Shown here piece after piece: positions 32,923-42,102 of a stretch of 62,269 bases of DNA. Location of the stretch: positions 1 to 62,269 of the forward strand of contig JBPOFU010000009.1 of assembly GCA_051252075.1 (NCBI GenBank), written 5' to 3'. Source of the DNA: Oceanococcus sp051252075 (GTDB lineage: Bacteria; Pseudomonadota; Gammaproteobacteria; Nevskiales; Oceanococcaceae). The notes under the pieces were generated by a model. It ran no database searches and was not told the origin of the DNA. It saw only the letters and a list, made by a program, of their open reading frames with translations. The translations under genes and the position numbers were made by a program. The stretch's first letter is position 1; the number at the start of each line of letters is the position of its first letter.

Positions 32923-35397
32923 ATGTTTATTGGCAATAATCGACAGACGAAAACAAAGTTATTTTTTTTTATGGCCGCAGTGCTGCTTGGAGGCGGCAGT
33001 GCTCAGGCGAGTATCGATTTTTGCTGGAAAGATTCTTTTGGGCGTGGTGCTGGAACCCTTCCGACAGAATGCCCTTCCGGGACGCATAAAGAAGGCGCAT
33101 TTTGTTACGACGATTGCGAAAAAAAAGGCGACGTTGAATTCTCGCGTGGTGGCCCCGGGGAATGCACACAAGTTTGCCCTCCAGGAAAGGCATGGCAGGA
33201 CCAAGGGTTCTTTTGCCGAAAAAATGAATACCATGTCAGTGAATATCCATGGCAAGGAGGCGATGGTTTGTCGAATGCAAAAATGTATGAGCGCTGCCGG
33301 AAGGTTCACGGAAAAGACAATTGCACGGATAATGGTTTACTTGTTTTTGAAGCCTGCCCAGATGGCTATAGCCATATATTAGGGTTTTGTCGGCCCGATG
33401 AGGCTCCTGATTGTGCGAAACTCGGATTTATTGGGCAATTTGACCTTTCTTGCACCAAGAGAATTTATCACCGAACCCCACGCGCTAAAGAGTGTGGAAA
33501 TGATAAGTACGGTAACCCCCTGATCAAACAGGCGGGCCTGTGTTACGCAAGCTGCGGCAGCTCTGCGTACTACGGCGAGGGCCCAGTCTGCTGGGGACAA
33601 TGTTCGAAGAATACCCTACCTTTTGAGTGCGGGGCCGGATGTACTGATACGGCAACCAGCTGCGGCACTCAAACGACAAATTTAGTTGTATCCGTATTGG
33701 ATTCGGCTTACAGCATAACGTCGACTATCGCGACATTGGGTGCCGCCGCAGGTTTGAATATGACGGCGAAGCAGGCACTTAAACAAGCGTCCAAAGAAGG
33801 CTTGAAAGGACTGACTCAAATCAAGAACCTGAGCAAGGTATCGAAAAGCCTTTCAAAGGAAGTCATACAGGACGCATTCGTCGGCCTGGCAAAACAAAGC
33901 GGTCCTGCCGTGAGTCAAGTAGCAGGCTATACCAAAACTGCTGGAACTCTGGCTAGCAATGGCATGAGTTTTTTCAGCAACATCACAGACATATCCAACG
34001 GCAAATACGACTCGGAAGAAGAGCGGGATTTTATGATTGCTCAGGAGGTGCTTAACAACATCTCATTGTTTGACCCGAGCGGCATCATGGGTGTTGTCGC
34101 GGCTTATACCAAACCCAAATGCAGCGTTTTGGATTCTGGTGGCGAGGACCCGACGAGTTCGGTCGGTGGAGCAGGCGAAGTTGGCTCCAGTTTGGAGCGT
34201 TATACAGAATTTCTGAAGTCTCGTAGAGACTTGCTTTATGTGAAATACATCGAAGCAGGGGAGCTGCGGGAGGAGTATCGCCAAAGACGTGACGTTTATT
34301 ATTCCGCGGCAAAACCTTTTCAAACTCGAGAGAAACATCTATCAACTCAAATTTATGATCAAAAGATATTCCGAAACAGCGACGAGTTCCGCTCCTATTC
34401 TTCCGCAACGAAGGACAGGTTTGAACAGCAGTTGCGGGGGCTAGTTGCTGAACGTTCTGCCATATGGACAGAAATTAAAAATATTCAGGATGGTGTGCAG
34501 CTGACGGCAACGCAAAAGGCCGACTTGGCCGCAAAAAGGCATGACTTTGATATTGCGGGGAGCATTCAGCATGAGCTAAATGGCGTAATTGGTCGACTCA
34601 TCAGCCTGGTCGGCCATCCACGTCCGAAAGATTCAAGTCAAAATGGCAATCCGGCACTTGTCAAGAAAGAATACAAAGCATTCGTACGTGCTACCGTCCC
34701 CATCGCTGCGGCCAAAACCGTTGCGTCCGGCCAAACCTATTTGTTTTATGAAAATGGCTACTATGACAAGGTAAGCTCCAATAACCGCTTGGATGACCCT
34801 AGATACCCTATACCCGTTTCTCATGCATGGGTTAAGCCGTTGAGCCAATTGCCGGAATTTTCAAATGGCATTACAGCGGCGATGGGCAACCCTGTCGATG
34901 ACAGGGGCTTCATGTGGAACTCTAAGCGACAAAAGAAGGGTGGTGCGGAGAGGTCAGTGACATATTACGTCGGGCTTGATAGAGAAAATCTAATAGGCTC
35001 AGAACATAAAATGGGAGCAGGAGAGGGCGGATATTGGAATTTCGGCGGCCAGAGTTATGGCAAAAAAGTGGATGCAGCGTTCTATGACGTAAGGCGTGGA
35101 ATGGCCATCTTAATTGATCAAGGTTATGTCCTTGAGGTGCTTCGCAACGGCTCGACTGTTGATTTTCAGAAGACCAGGACGGGGGGCAATTCCATGAATA
35201 ACATTATGAGAACGCTGCCTGTATCTTGGCGGGTTGACGGCGTAGATGCCGCCACCTATAGAAATGGGAAAATTTACATCATCAAGGGCAAGGAATATGT
35301 TCGGATGACGGGGCAATATGAGAGTTGGGGCACGTTTCGCGGCTATAAAGTAGATGCGGGCTATCCTAAATCCGTACTTACTCACTTCCCGGAATGA
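32923..35397 (+). CDS. Secreted Cys-rich protein with C-terminal hemopexin-like repeats
   Basis: An 824-residue protein with a signal peptide (hydrophobic residues 13-28, cut near AQA-S). Residues 30-250 hold many cysteines in C-P-x-G-type turns (for example TECPSGTH, VCPPGKAW, EACPDGYSH). The middle (250-560) is helical, with a hydrophobic Ala-rich stretch and a charged coiled segment. The C-terminal 220 residues carry hemopexin-type blades: TYLFYENGYYDKV, KVDAAFYDVRRGMAIL, GVDAATYRNGKIYIIKGKEYVRM. Such blades occur in bacterial photopexin-like and toxin-associated proteins. I do not know the function. Base composition and a gene-poor surrounding suggest transfer. Heme or tetrapyrrole binding cannot be inferred from blades alone. 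Confidence 0.72.
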   Translation: MFIGNNRQTKTKLFFFMAAVLLGGGSAQASIDFCWKDSFGRGAGTLPTECPSGTHKEGAFCYDDCEKKGDVEFSRGGPGECTQVCPPGKAWQDQGFFCRKNEYHVSEYPWQGGDGLSNAKMYERCRKVHGKDNCTDNGLLVFEACPDGYSHILGFCRPDEAPDCAKLGFIGQFDLSCTKRIYHRTPRAKECGNDKYGNPLIKQAGLCYASCGSSAYYGEGPVCWGQCSKNTLPFECGAGCTDTATSCGTQTTNLVVSVLDSAYSITSTIATLGAAAGLNMTAKQALKQASKEGLKGLTQIKNLSKVSKSLSKEVIQDAFVGLAKQSGPAVSQVAGYTKTAGTLASNGMSFFSNITDISNGKYDSEEERDFMIAQEVLNNISLFDPSGIMGVVAAYTKPKCSVLDSGGEDPTSSVGGAGEVGSSLERYTEFLKSRRDLLYVKYIEAGELREEYRQRRDVYYSAAKPFQTREKHLSTQIYDQKIFRNSDEFRSYSSATKDRFEQQLRGLVAERSAIWTEIKNIQDGVQLTATQKADLAAKRHDFDIAGSIQHELNGVIGRLISLVGHPRPKDSSQNGNPALVKKEYKAFVRATVPIAAAKTVASGQTYLFYENGYYDKVSSNNRLDDPRYPIPVSHAWVKPLSQLPEFSNGITAAMGNPVDDRGFMWNSKRQKKGGAERSVTYYVGLDRENLIGSEHKMGAGEGGYWNFGGQSYGKKVDAAFYDVRRGMAILIDQGYVLEVLRNGSTVDFQKTRTGGNSMNNIMRTLPVSWRVDGVDAATYRNGKIYIIKGKEYVRMTGQYESWGTFRGYKVDAGYPKSVLTHFPE

Positions 35398-35736
35398 ATT
35401 GAGGTATCCAATTGTCCGTTATGCATGTACAGAAAAGTTCAGTCAAAATAACTGTCGAACAAAATCGAGCTAGCCATCATGAGATATCAACGTCAATGAA
35501 ATCGACACCCCGCGCGAAACATGTTGCGATCCGATAATTCAGTCAGTTCTAGCGCACATTAAAATTGCTCGCAATATTATTGCCAATGGATGCCTTCGGG
35601 AGGGTCGGCTTAGTTCTGACAGCAGCCATTGGCGCACCTTCAGCGAACGTCTGGTTGTCCGGTTGATGTTTTGTATGTCCTGCTCCGGATTTTGGGGTCG
35701 GGAAACGATGTATCCGAAACCCAAACTTGAGCTCGG
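35398..35736. other. Intergenic gap between convergent genes
   Basis: A 340-bp gap. It contains fragments such as GTCGGCTTAGTTCT followed by GCAGCCATTGGCGC, which recall the mosaic repeats at 19517 and 48770, but no clear gene or terminator. Confidence 0.4.
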
Positions 35737-36642
35737 CTAGTACTCATCAAATTCCGCATAGGCTTGAGCTAAGTGTTCTATCAAGCCACGCACCGAAGGC
35801 AGAAGGCCTCGGCGTGTAGGAAATACTAGGTGGATAATTTCCCGCTTCAGTTGCCATTGCGGTAACAACTGCACCAAGCGTTTTTGCACTAGATCCTCTT
35901 GCACCATAGCGTGTGGAAGCTGAACAATACCCAGCCCAGCGCAAGCCGCTGTGTGCAAAGTGCCCATGTCCGTAGTCATCAAGCGTGGGTGATGGCGTAG
36001 TGCAACCTGCTCCCCCTCTGGCTTAAACAACTGCCATTCATGGGCCTCGTTGGGGCGCCCTAAGGCGAGGCTGGGCCAATGGCTTAAATCCTGTGGCTGT
36101 TCCAGTGCAGGGCAGCGTGTAATAAGGTCGGGGCTCGCCACCAAACACTGCCCACGGTCGGATAACACGCGCAAAACCAGATCGCTGTCTTGCAAAGGTG
36201 GTGGTCGCACTCGGATAGCGAAATCAAAGCCTTCAGCGACGACATCGACACGCCGGTTGCTTGCTTCCAACTCGATGCGCACTTGTGGGTAACGTGCCAT
36301 ATAAGCACTGAGCATGTCAGCGACATGAAATTGCAACAAGGCGGTTGGGCAACTCAGTTTTACGATGCCGCAGGGTTCGGTTTGTGCCGCTTCTATCGTG
36401 TCTTGTGCGGCTTGGGCTTCGACCAGCATTGCGAGGCAATGGCGGTAATACACTTCGCCTATTTCTGTGGCTTGGAAACGCCGGGTGGAGCGATGAATGA
36501 GTCGCACGCCCAAACGCGCTTCCAGTTCAGCCACACGACGGCTGAGCTTGGACTTGGGTATTCCTAGCGCGCGGCTGGCCGCAGCAAAACCGCCGTGCTC
36601 TAGCGACTGGGCGAAATAGTACAGATCGTTGAGGTCTTGCAT
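35737..36642 (-). CDS. LysR-family regulator
   Basis: A 301-residue LysR protein. The N-terminal winged helix-turn-helix (residues 1-60) reads LNDLYYFAQSLEHGGFAAASRALGIPKSKLSRRVAELE, and the effector domain (90-295) has the usual two-lobe pattern. It is divergent from a pirin gene 112 bases away, and LysR-pirin pairs of this kind are common, so it likely controls that gene and itself. Its promoter region has no copy of the 20-bp operator, so it is probably not the regulator of the chlorophyll cluster. Confidence 0.88.
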   Translation of the reverse strand: MQDLNDLYYFAQSLEHGGFAAASRALGIPKSKLSRRVAELEARLGVRLIHRSTRRFQATEIGEVYYRHCLAMLVEAQAAQDTIEAAQTEPCGIVKLSCPTALLQFHVADMLSAYMARYPQVRIELEASNRRVDVVAEGFDFAIRVRPPPLQDSDLVLRVLSDRGQCLVASPDLITRCPALEQPQDLSHWPSLALGRPNEAHEWQLFKPEGEQVALRHHPRLMTTDMGTLHTAACAGLGIVQLPHAMVQEDLVQKRLVQLLPQWQLKREIIHLVFPTRRGLLPSVRGLIEHLAQAYAEFDEY

Positions 36643-36754
36643 GGCGGCTTATTGTCCTGTTGGTGAGACATTGAGTTGTCAATCTACCCTCTACCGCAAC
36701 CATTGTCTTGTATTTATGATTAGTTCATTGCTTCAAATCAATAAGGAGCCGAGC

Positions 36755-37618
36755 ATGAAAAAGATTCTTGATGTTTTAACTGCCCCCACGTCGCATTGGG
36801 TCGGAAACGGGTTTCCCGTGCGTTCCTTGTTCAGCTATTCCATTCCCAATTTGCCTTTGAGCCCATTTTTGCTGCTGGACTATGCTGGGCCGCAAACCTT
36901 TCCAGGTGATGGTCGGCAACGTGGTGTTGGCCAGCATCCGCATCGCGGTTTTGAGACTGTCACGATTGTTTATAGCGGAGAAGTCGAACACAAGGATTCC
37001 ACTGGCGCGGGCGGCATTATTGGTCCCGGTGATGTGCAGTGGATGACCGCGGGCGACGGAATTTTGCATGAGGAGTTTCATTCCGAGGCTTTTGCTCAGC
37101 GTGGTGGTGAACTGGAAATGGTTCAGCTGTGGGTCAATCTTCCGGCAAAAAACAAGCGCGCTAAAGCGGGTTATCAGGCGATTGTAGACAGCGACATTCC
37201 CGTGCGTGATTTGCCGAATCAGGCGGGGCGGTTGCGCCTGATTGCAGGTGACTACAACGGACAAAAGGGTGCCGCCAACACCTTCTCGCCGGTGGATGTT
37301 TGGGATCTGCGTATGAATGCAGGTGGCCAAGCTGAATTGCCAGCGGCAGCGGGGAGAAATCTCATGCTCGTGGTGCTGGGCGGAGAGGTTCGTCTCAACG
37401 GTGAGCGTGATCTCAGTGCGGCGCAAATGGCGGTGTTCGATACCCTAGGTGAGGGCATTTCCATCGAGGGGCAAAGTGACGCCAAGTTGCTGCTGTTAGG
37501 TGGCGAGCCCTTGAACGAGCCGGTGGTTGGCTACGGTCCCTTTGTGATGAATTCGCAAGCGGAAATTCGTGTGGCCATTGATGACTTTAACCATGGGCGT
37601 TTCGCTCGCGCATCATAA
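36755..37618 (+). CDS. Pirin family protein
   Basis: A 287-residue bicupin. The N-terminal domain has the metal ligands in GQHPHRGFETVTIVYSGEVEHKDSTG and the E-containing GDVQWMTAGDGILHEE segment typical of pirin, followed by the second cupin. Bacterial pirins include quercetin 2,3-dioxygenases and redox regulators. ATG 36755 is preceded by AAGGAG (36743-36748), so the longer open frame upstream is not used. Divergent from a LysR gene. It may handle an aromatic or electrophilic compound, but no link to chlorophyll breakdown is visible. Confidence 0.88.
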   Translation: MKKILDVLTAPTSHWVGNGFPVRSLFSYSIPNLPLSPFLLLDYAGPQTFPGDGRQRGVGQHPHRGFETVTIVYSGEVEHKDSTGAGGIIGPGDVQWMTAGDGILHEEFHSEAFAQRGGELEMVQLWVNLPAKNKRAKAGYQAIVDSDIPVRDLPNQAGRLRLIAGDYNGQKGAANTFSPVDVWDLRMNAGGQAELPAAAGRNLMLVVLGGEVRLNGERDLSAAQMAVFDTLGEGISIEGQSDAKLLLLGGEPLNEPVVGYGPFVMNSQAEIRVAIDDFNHGRFARAS

Positions 37619-37771
37619 AAGAGCATAGGCCTGGCCGTTCAATGTGGGCGGCTGGGCCTCATCGGTGCGACTGCTGGGTCCATCCGCGAAATATTTTGGC
37701 TTTTTCATTGAAACTTGCTGTGAACACGCTGTCAGTGCATCAACAATAAAAGTAATATCTACACCAGTGAT

Positions 37772-38035
37772 TTGCCTCGACATGTGCAGATAAAATCGTT
37801 GAAAAATTATCCTCAAGCTTTGCAGTTGCCAGCCGGCACGCATCAGTTGTGTGCCTGTTCAGGTAGCTCGAATTGGCCGCACTGTCAGAGCGAAGTCCAT
37901 GCCTGCAAGAGCAGTTGTCATACCCTTGTCCTGAGCAAACCGAGATTTGTTTGGATGTGCCAATGTGGCGCTAGTGGCGATTTACCATTTTGTGATGGCA
38001 TAGGGCATCTGCGAGTGACAGATCAGCAAGCTTGA
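37772..38035 (+). CDS. CDGSH-type iron-sulfur protein
   Basis: An 87-residue protein with two related motifs: LCACSGSSNWPHCQSEVH (27-44) and MCQCGASGDLPFCDGIGH (62-79). The second fits the CDGSH pattern C-x-C-x2-(S/T)-x3-P-x-C-D-G-x2-H, which binds a 2Fe-2S cluster with three Cys and one His; the first is close but has CQS in place of CDG. Members move electrons or sense redox state. The start is TTG 37772 (a GTG at 37784 is possible), so coordinates at the 5' end are tentative. It stands alone between pirin and a large hydrolase. Confidence 0.78.
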   Translation: MPRHVQIKSLKNYPQALQLPAGTHQLCACSGSSNWPHCQSEVHACKSSCHTLVLSKPRFVWMCQCGASGDLPFCDGIGHLRVTDQQA

Positions 38036-38090
38036 TGCTTATTCAAGCTGCGCGTGTTGCCGTTCGTTAAATGATGCCAGCGTTTCCCGG

Positions 38091-40457
38091 CTAATTTTCA
38101 ATGACATAAGCAGGCACGCTTTGTGGCGGTGCATTCGCATCCGTAAGCAGGGGTAATCCCACCGTCCCGGATACGGTGACTTGGCCAACGGCCGGTGAGA
38201 AAACCGAGGTATACACCGGGTGTTCTGGAAGCAGCATCAATCCCACTTGGTCGCCCGGATAAAGGCGGGCAGTCACGCCTTGCAAGCGGCCAATAGCCTC
38301 GTCTTGCGGATTGTCGCCAAAGCGAATCGGGTAGAAGTGGCCTTTGGCTTCGCCATCGAAATTTCTAGGATCATCCAGTGGGTAACTGCTATCGGCGTCA
38401 CCCACGGCGTCAGTCGCAAACACGCGGATGGGCATCACCTGAAAATGCAACAACTCAGGGGCAAGATCTTCACAACTTTGTGGATCTTGATCGGGAGTGG
38501 GGCGGCTTTGGCAACGTTTTACCGCTGTGCCGATATAGAAAATTTCATCGCTGGCGGGGTTGCTGCGTTGTATCGAAAGATTCGCGCTGGGGATACCCGC
38601 CATGACACTGGCGGTGGCCATGGTCGTGAGTGCTACGAACTGCACGCGTGGATCCATATTGATACCTTGGCCTAAGGACCCCTCACCGGTGATCAATGTC
38701 GTTGCTGGCAGTGTGTAGATCGGCCCGCCGATAGGAATCTCAGCGACACTGCTAAAGCTGGCGCCCTCACGTGACCATTTGTAAGCGGTGTCACTGCTGT
38801 TACTGGTGCCGTTTGCGAAGTAGGGGTCGGCGACATCCAATACCAAAGCGCTATCGGCGTTTTGTTGGGTGATACAGACTTTCTGCGGCAGGACTTCGGA
38901 AAAATCTCCGACCTGGCGTAATTTCGCATCGAACCATTGCCGCCCAAGATCACGGCTGTTGTAGCGTTGCGGTTCTCCTTGTGCATCCACGCCGCAATGC
39001 ACGATTTCATCCAGATACATGCTGGTATCGACTCCCGCATAGTGGGCAGGGCCGACGGCTGGCAGGGGGTGGCCCGAGGTTTCGGCCAAATAATAGGTGT
39101 CGCGGCCGGCATCTTCGAAGCAGCGTGCATTGTCCAAGCCCTCGTTCAGGCTGAATAAGGTGTCGGCATAGCCTTGAATCATGAACAGATCAGCCCGAGC
39201 TGTCCGGCTGGTGCTGGCATGCAATGGCCTGCTAGCAGCTTCCAGATTGACCGGATCACCATCTTGATCTGAATATTTGTTGGCGTAGTCGGTCGCGTGA
39301 TCATCGCAATAGGCGATGGGGCCGTTCGGTGCAAGAATATTGGCGTTCGCAACAGACACTTGGCGCGCTTTGTTATACGGGGCATCGTCGGTGGATTGGT
39401 TGCCACCTTCCACTTCAAGATTGGCGCTGATAATGATGTCTGGCAAAGGTTCGCCGTTTCCGCCGCCGACGCCGGGCACCGGCGAGCTAAAGGCCGTCAT
39501 GATGGTAATCCATGCAGTTTTTGGCGTGTCATTGGGGTGCAGTGAGAAGCGTAAATCGTGCCAAGTCCCCAAGGGCAATATCGCATCAACACGCGGGTCT
39601 GTACTTTGTGCATTGAATTGAAATGCACCGCCATAGCTGTAGCCGACCGTGCCCACGGCGACATCATCATCAAAATCAATCAGCGCGGTGCCCGCATCGT
39701 TGCTGAGCAGAGATGCTCCCCAGCTGCTGCCGCAATCGTCATATTCGGGATCGGCATTTTCTTCAGCAGTTGCATTTTCCAGGGGCGCATTTTCGCGTAA
39801 GTGGCAGGCGGCCCAATCCACCAAACGCACGAAATCCCAGCCTTCTTTATCAGGCGCCATCAAGCCGATTTGGTTGCCACTGCCGCCAAAGCCGCGTTGG
39901 GTGTAGCTAATCACCCAATAACCAGCCTGCCATAAATCTAAAGCCACCTGACGATCCAACTCGGTACCGGCAGGGGCAAAATCCGAGGCTTTGACACCAC
40001 CAAAGCCATGGCTGTGAATAATTAGCGGCGTATGATTTTTTGATTCACCCGCAAGCTGCTGGCGTTTTTCTGGCTGCGGGACATAGACCGTCATGTCGAT
40101 AACGGTGTCGTCAAAAGAATTGAACTGAGCTTCATAGCAATAACCAACCCCATCGGTAAGGCGTTGATTCATGTCTTGATTGCAGCCAGCGGGCACATCG
40201 CCAGCGAGGCCTGCCGGTGGTGGCGCCGATCCGGGTGTAGCTGTTGCAGTCGCCTCTGGACTGGCGCTAACAGAAGGTGAGTTGCTCGGAGAGGGAGAGC
40301 TGCCTGGGTCCATGCTAGTGGATGGTGTTGGCGATGGCAGGGCGCTAGGCTGTGCCGTGGGGTTACCCGAAACATTTCGGCTAGGACCTGAGTTGCAAGC
40401 GACTAGCAGGCTTGCAGATAGGGTTAGTAGCAACTTGGGTAAGCACAGCTTCGTCAT
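38091..40457 (-). CDS. Large lipoprotein hydrolase, S15/CocE-like alpha/beta fold
   Basis: The 788-residue protein has a lipoprotein signal (lipobox LVAC), then a Pro/Ser/Thr linker (about residues 25-85), then a hydrolase domain with IIHSHGFGG, SYTQRGFGGSG and the nucleophile elbow GYSYGG. The C-terminal 250 residues are a beta-rich domain, as in the X-Pro dipeptidyl-peptidase/CocE class. ATG 40457 has GAGGAAAA upstream. It should be an outer-membrane or periplasmic esterase or peptidase. It follows the symporter gene 143 bases downstream with no operator of its own. Substrate unknown. Confidence 0.72.
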   Translation of the reverse strand: MTKLCLPKLLLTLSASLLVACNSGPSRNVSGNPTAQPSALPSPTPSTSMDPGSSPSPSNSPSVSASPEATATATPGSAPPPAGLAGDVPAGCNQDMNQRLTDGVGYCYEAQFNSFDDTVIDMTVYVPQPEKRQQLAGESKNHTPLIIHSHGFGGVKASDFAPAGTELDRQVALDLWQAGYWVISYTQRGFGGSGNQIGLMAPDKEGWDFVRLVDWAACHLRENAPLENATAEENADPEYDDCGSSWGASLLSNDAGTALIDFDDDVAVGTVGYSYGGAFQFNAQSTDPRVDAILPLGTWHDLRFSLHPNDTPKTAWITIMTAFSSPVPGVGGGNGEPLPDIIISANLEVEGGNQSTDDAPYNKARQVSVANANILAPNGPIAYCDDHATDYANKYSDQDGDPVNLEAASRPLHASTSRTARADLFMIQGYADTLFSLNEGLDNARCFEDAGRDTYYLAETSGHPLPAVGPAHYAGVDTSMYLDEIVHCGVDAQGEPQRYNSRDLGRQWFDAKLRQVGDFSEVLPQKVCITQQNADSALVLDVADPYFANGTSNSSDTAYKWSREGASFSSVAEIPIGGPIYTLPATTLITGEGSLGQGINMDPRVQFVALTTMATASVMAGIPSANLSIQRSNPASDEIFYIGTAVKRCQSRPTPDQDPQSCEDLAPELLHFQVMPIRVFATDAVGDADSSYPLDDPRNFDGEAKGHFYPIRFGDNPQDEAIGRLQGVTARLYPGDQVGLMLLPEHPVYTSVFSPAVGQVTVSGTVGLPLLTDANAPPQSVPAYVIEN

Positions 40458-40645
40458 CGTTTTTTCCTCGCGGCGCAGCCCCGTTCTTAGCCGGGTCTGC
40501 ACAAGTGAGCCTATTGCTCATATTTAATTAATGCGAAGGATACTCGCAGTTGCCGGTTGATCAGCAAATGAGGCCGCGTGGGGTTCGCTATTTTGTGTGG
40601 GTTTTCGCTGTATTTTCCGCTAGCCGATGCCGGGAACGAGTAGGT

Positions 40646-42082
40646 TCAGACCTGTTTTCGGCCGAGCCATAAAATGAGCATCCCGGTAAAGAACGAGCCT
40701 ATACGTTCGAACAGCGCGGGCACGGCATTGCGGTGGATCAGGGTTTGTACCAAGTCGCCAGGATTGAAGTGAAAAAGCACAGCAATAGAAAAGCCGACAA
40801 ATATGGCCGCAAAAGCGGCTTGCTGATGCACCTGAATCCCGGCGAGGCGAAAGATCACCAAGGGCCCAAACGCGGCACCCAGGGCTGTCCACGCCAACAA
40901 AGCGCGGTCAAAAATCGTGGCAGGCAGGGTTATTGATATCACCACGGCCATGACAACTAACACGGCAATAGCGAGCCGTGAAATCAGCATGCTGTGTGCT
41001 GGGAAGCGTTTGTTTAGGCCCATGTCATGTGCAAGCGCGGACGCACCCACCAGCAATTGACTGTCTGCTGTCGACATGATCGCGGACAGGACCGCGGCGA
41101 CCAGTACGCCGGCCACCAAAGGTGAAAACAAGTGATTGGTCAGGGCGAAGAATATGGTTTCAGGATTGGCGGTATTGGGCAGCAGTACGTGGCCAACCAA
41201 ACCGACAAAGCACATGCCGCCGAATACGATCAAAAACCACAGTACGGTGATGACGCGTGCTTGGCGCAGTGCGCGTGCGTCACGCAGGGCCATGAAACGC
41301 ACCAACAAATGGGGCTGACCAAAGGTGCCCATAGCAAGGCCTAAAGCTCCCGCCACAAAACCAGCGGCAGCCAATCCCGCATGGCGGCCGGTCAGGCTCA
41401 GTTGATCGGGCGTACTGACGGCTTTGAGGCCGTCGACGAAGCCTTCAACTCCACCGACTTCAATGAAAGCGGCAATAGGTAAAAGCAGGGCCGCCGCAGC
41501 CATTAATACACCCTGAATGGTGTCGGTGACGCTCACCGCCCAAAACCCACCGAGTAGGGTGTAGACCAGAATAATAGATGCGCCCAGCACGATGCTGTGG
41601 CTCATGGAAAGATCAAAGGTCGAGTGGAAGGTGTTTCCTGCGCCCTGGAATTGAGCGGCCACGTAAAAGGCAAAAGCGACCATAACAATGAGCGATGCAC
41701 TGTAGACAATCAGCTTGCGCCAAACGCCGTTACTGCCGAACGCCAGCAGCTCGGTCAAGGTCATGAGCTGATGCTGATGGCTGAGTCGCATCATGGCGGG
41801 AGCGAAGAACAGCCAAGCGATGAGCATGCCGGTCACCGCACCGACCACCAGCCAGATCGCGGACAGACCGAGAAAAAAGGCTGCGCCACTCATGCCGAGC
41901 AGGGTCCACGCGGATGATGAACTGGCGGAATAGCTGATCGCCGCCACCACTGGCCCTAAGCTGCGCCCGCCGAGGAAGAAATCTGTCTCGTCGTGGGTGC
42001 GCCTTTGTGCCCACAAACCGACTGCGATGAGCAGCAGTTTGTAGCAGACCAGCGTGATCAATATGACGGTGGCTTTTTCCAT
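40646..42082 (-). CDS. Sodium:solute symporter (SSS family)
   Basis: A 478-residue protein with about 13 hydrophobic helices. It has the SSS features: TDFFLGGRSLGPVVAAISYSASSSSAWTLLGMSG near the N-terminus (the first sodium site region) and the core helix with GAxGLAMGTFGQPHLLVRFMALRD; sequence after that matches PutP/PanF-type carriers. It would import a small organic acid or similar solute with sodium. The gap to the flavin reductase gene is 20 bases, so it is in the operon that starts at 44976 under the operator at 44996. Confidence 0.88.
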   Translation of the reverse strand: MEKATVILITLVCYKLLLIAVGLWAQRRTHDETDFFLGGRSLGPVVAAISYSASSSSAWTLLGMSGAAFFLGLSAIWLVVGAVTGMLIAWLFFAPAMMRLSHQHQLMTLTELLAFGSNGVWRKLIVYSASLIVMVAFAFYVAAQFQGAGNTFHSTFDLSMSHSIVLGASIILVYTLLGGFWAVSVTDTIQGVLMAAAALLLPIAAFIEVGGVEGFVDGLKAVSTPDQLSLTGRHAGLAAAGFVAGALGLAMGTFGQPHLLVRFMALRDARALRQARVITVLWFLIVFGGMCFVGLVGHVLLPNTANPETIFFALTNHLFSPLVAGVLVAAVLSAIMSTADSQLLVGASALAHDMGLNKRFPAHSMLISRLAIAVLVVMAVVISITLPATIFDRALLAWTALGAAFGPLVIFRLAGIQVHQQAAFAAIFVGFSIAVLFHFNPGDLVQTLIHRNAVPALFERIGSFFTGMLILWLGRKQV

Positions 42083-42102
42083 GTCTGCGCTGCTAGCTAG
42101 TC

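Noticed and set aside
32923..35397. Hemopexin protein as heme or chlorophyll binder of the pathway
   Set aside because: Hemopexin blades do not by themselves bind heme, the gene has no operator, and composition differs. Kept only as a separate curiosity.
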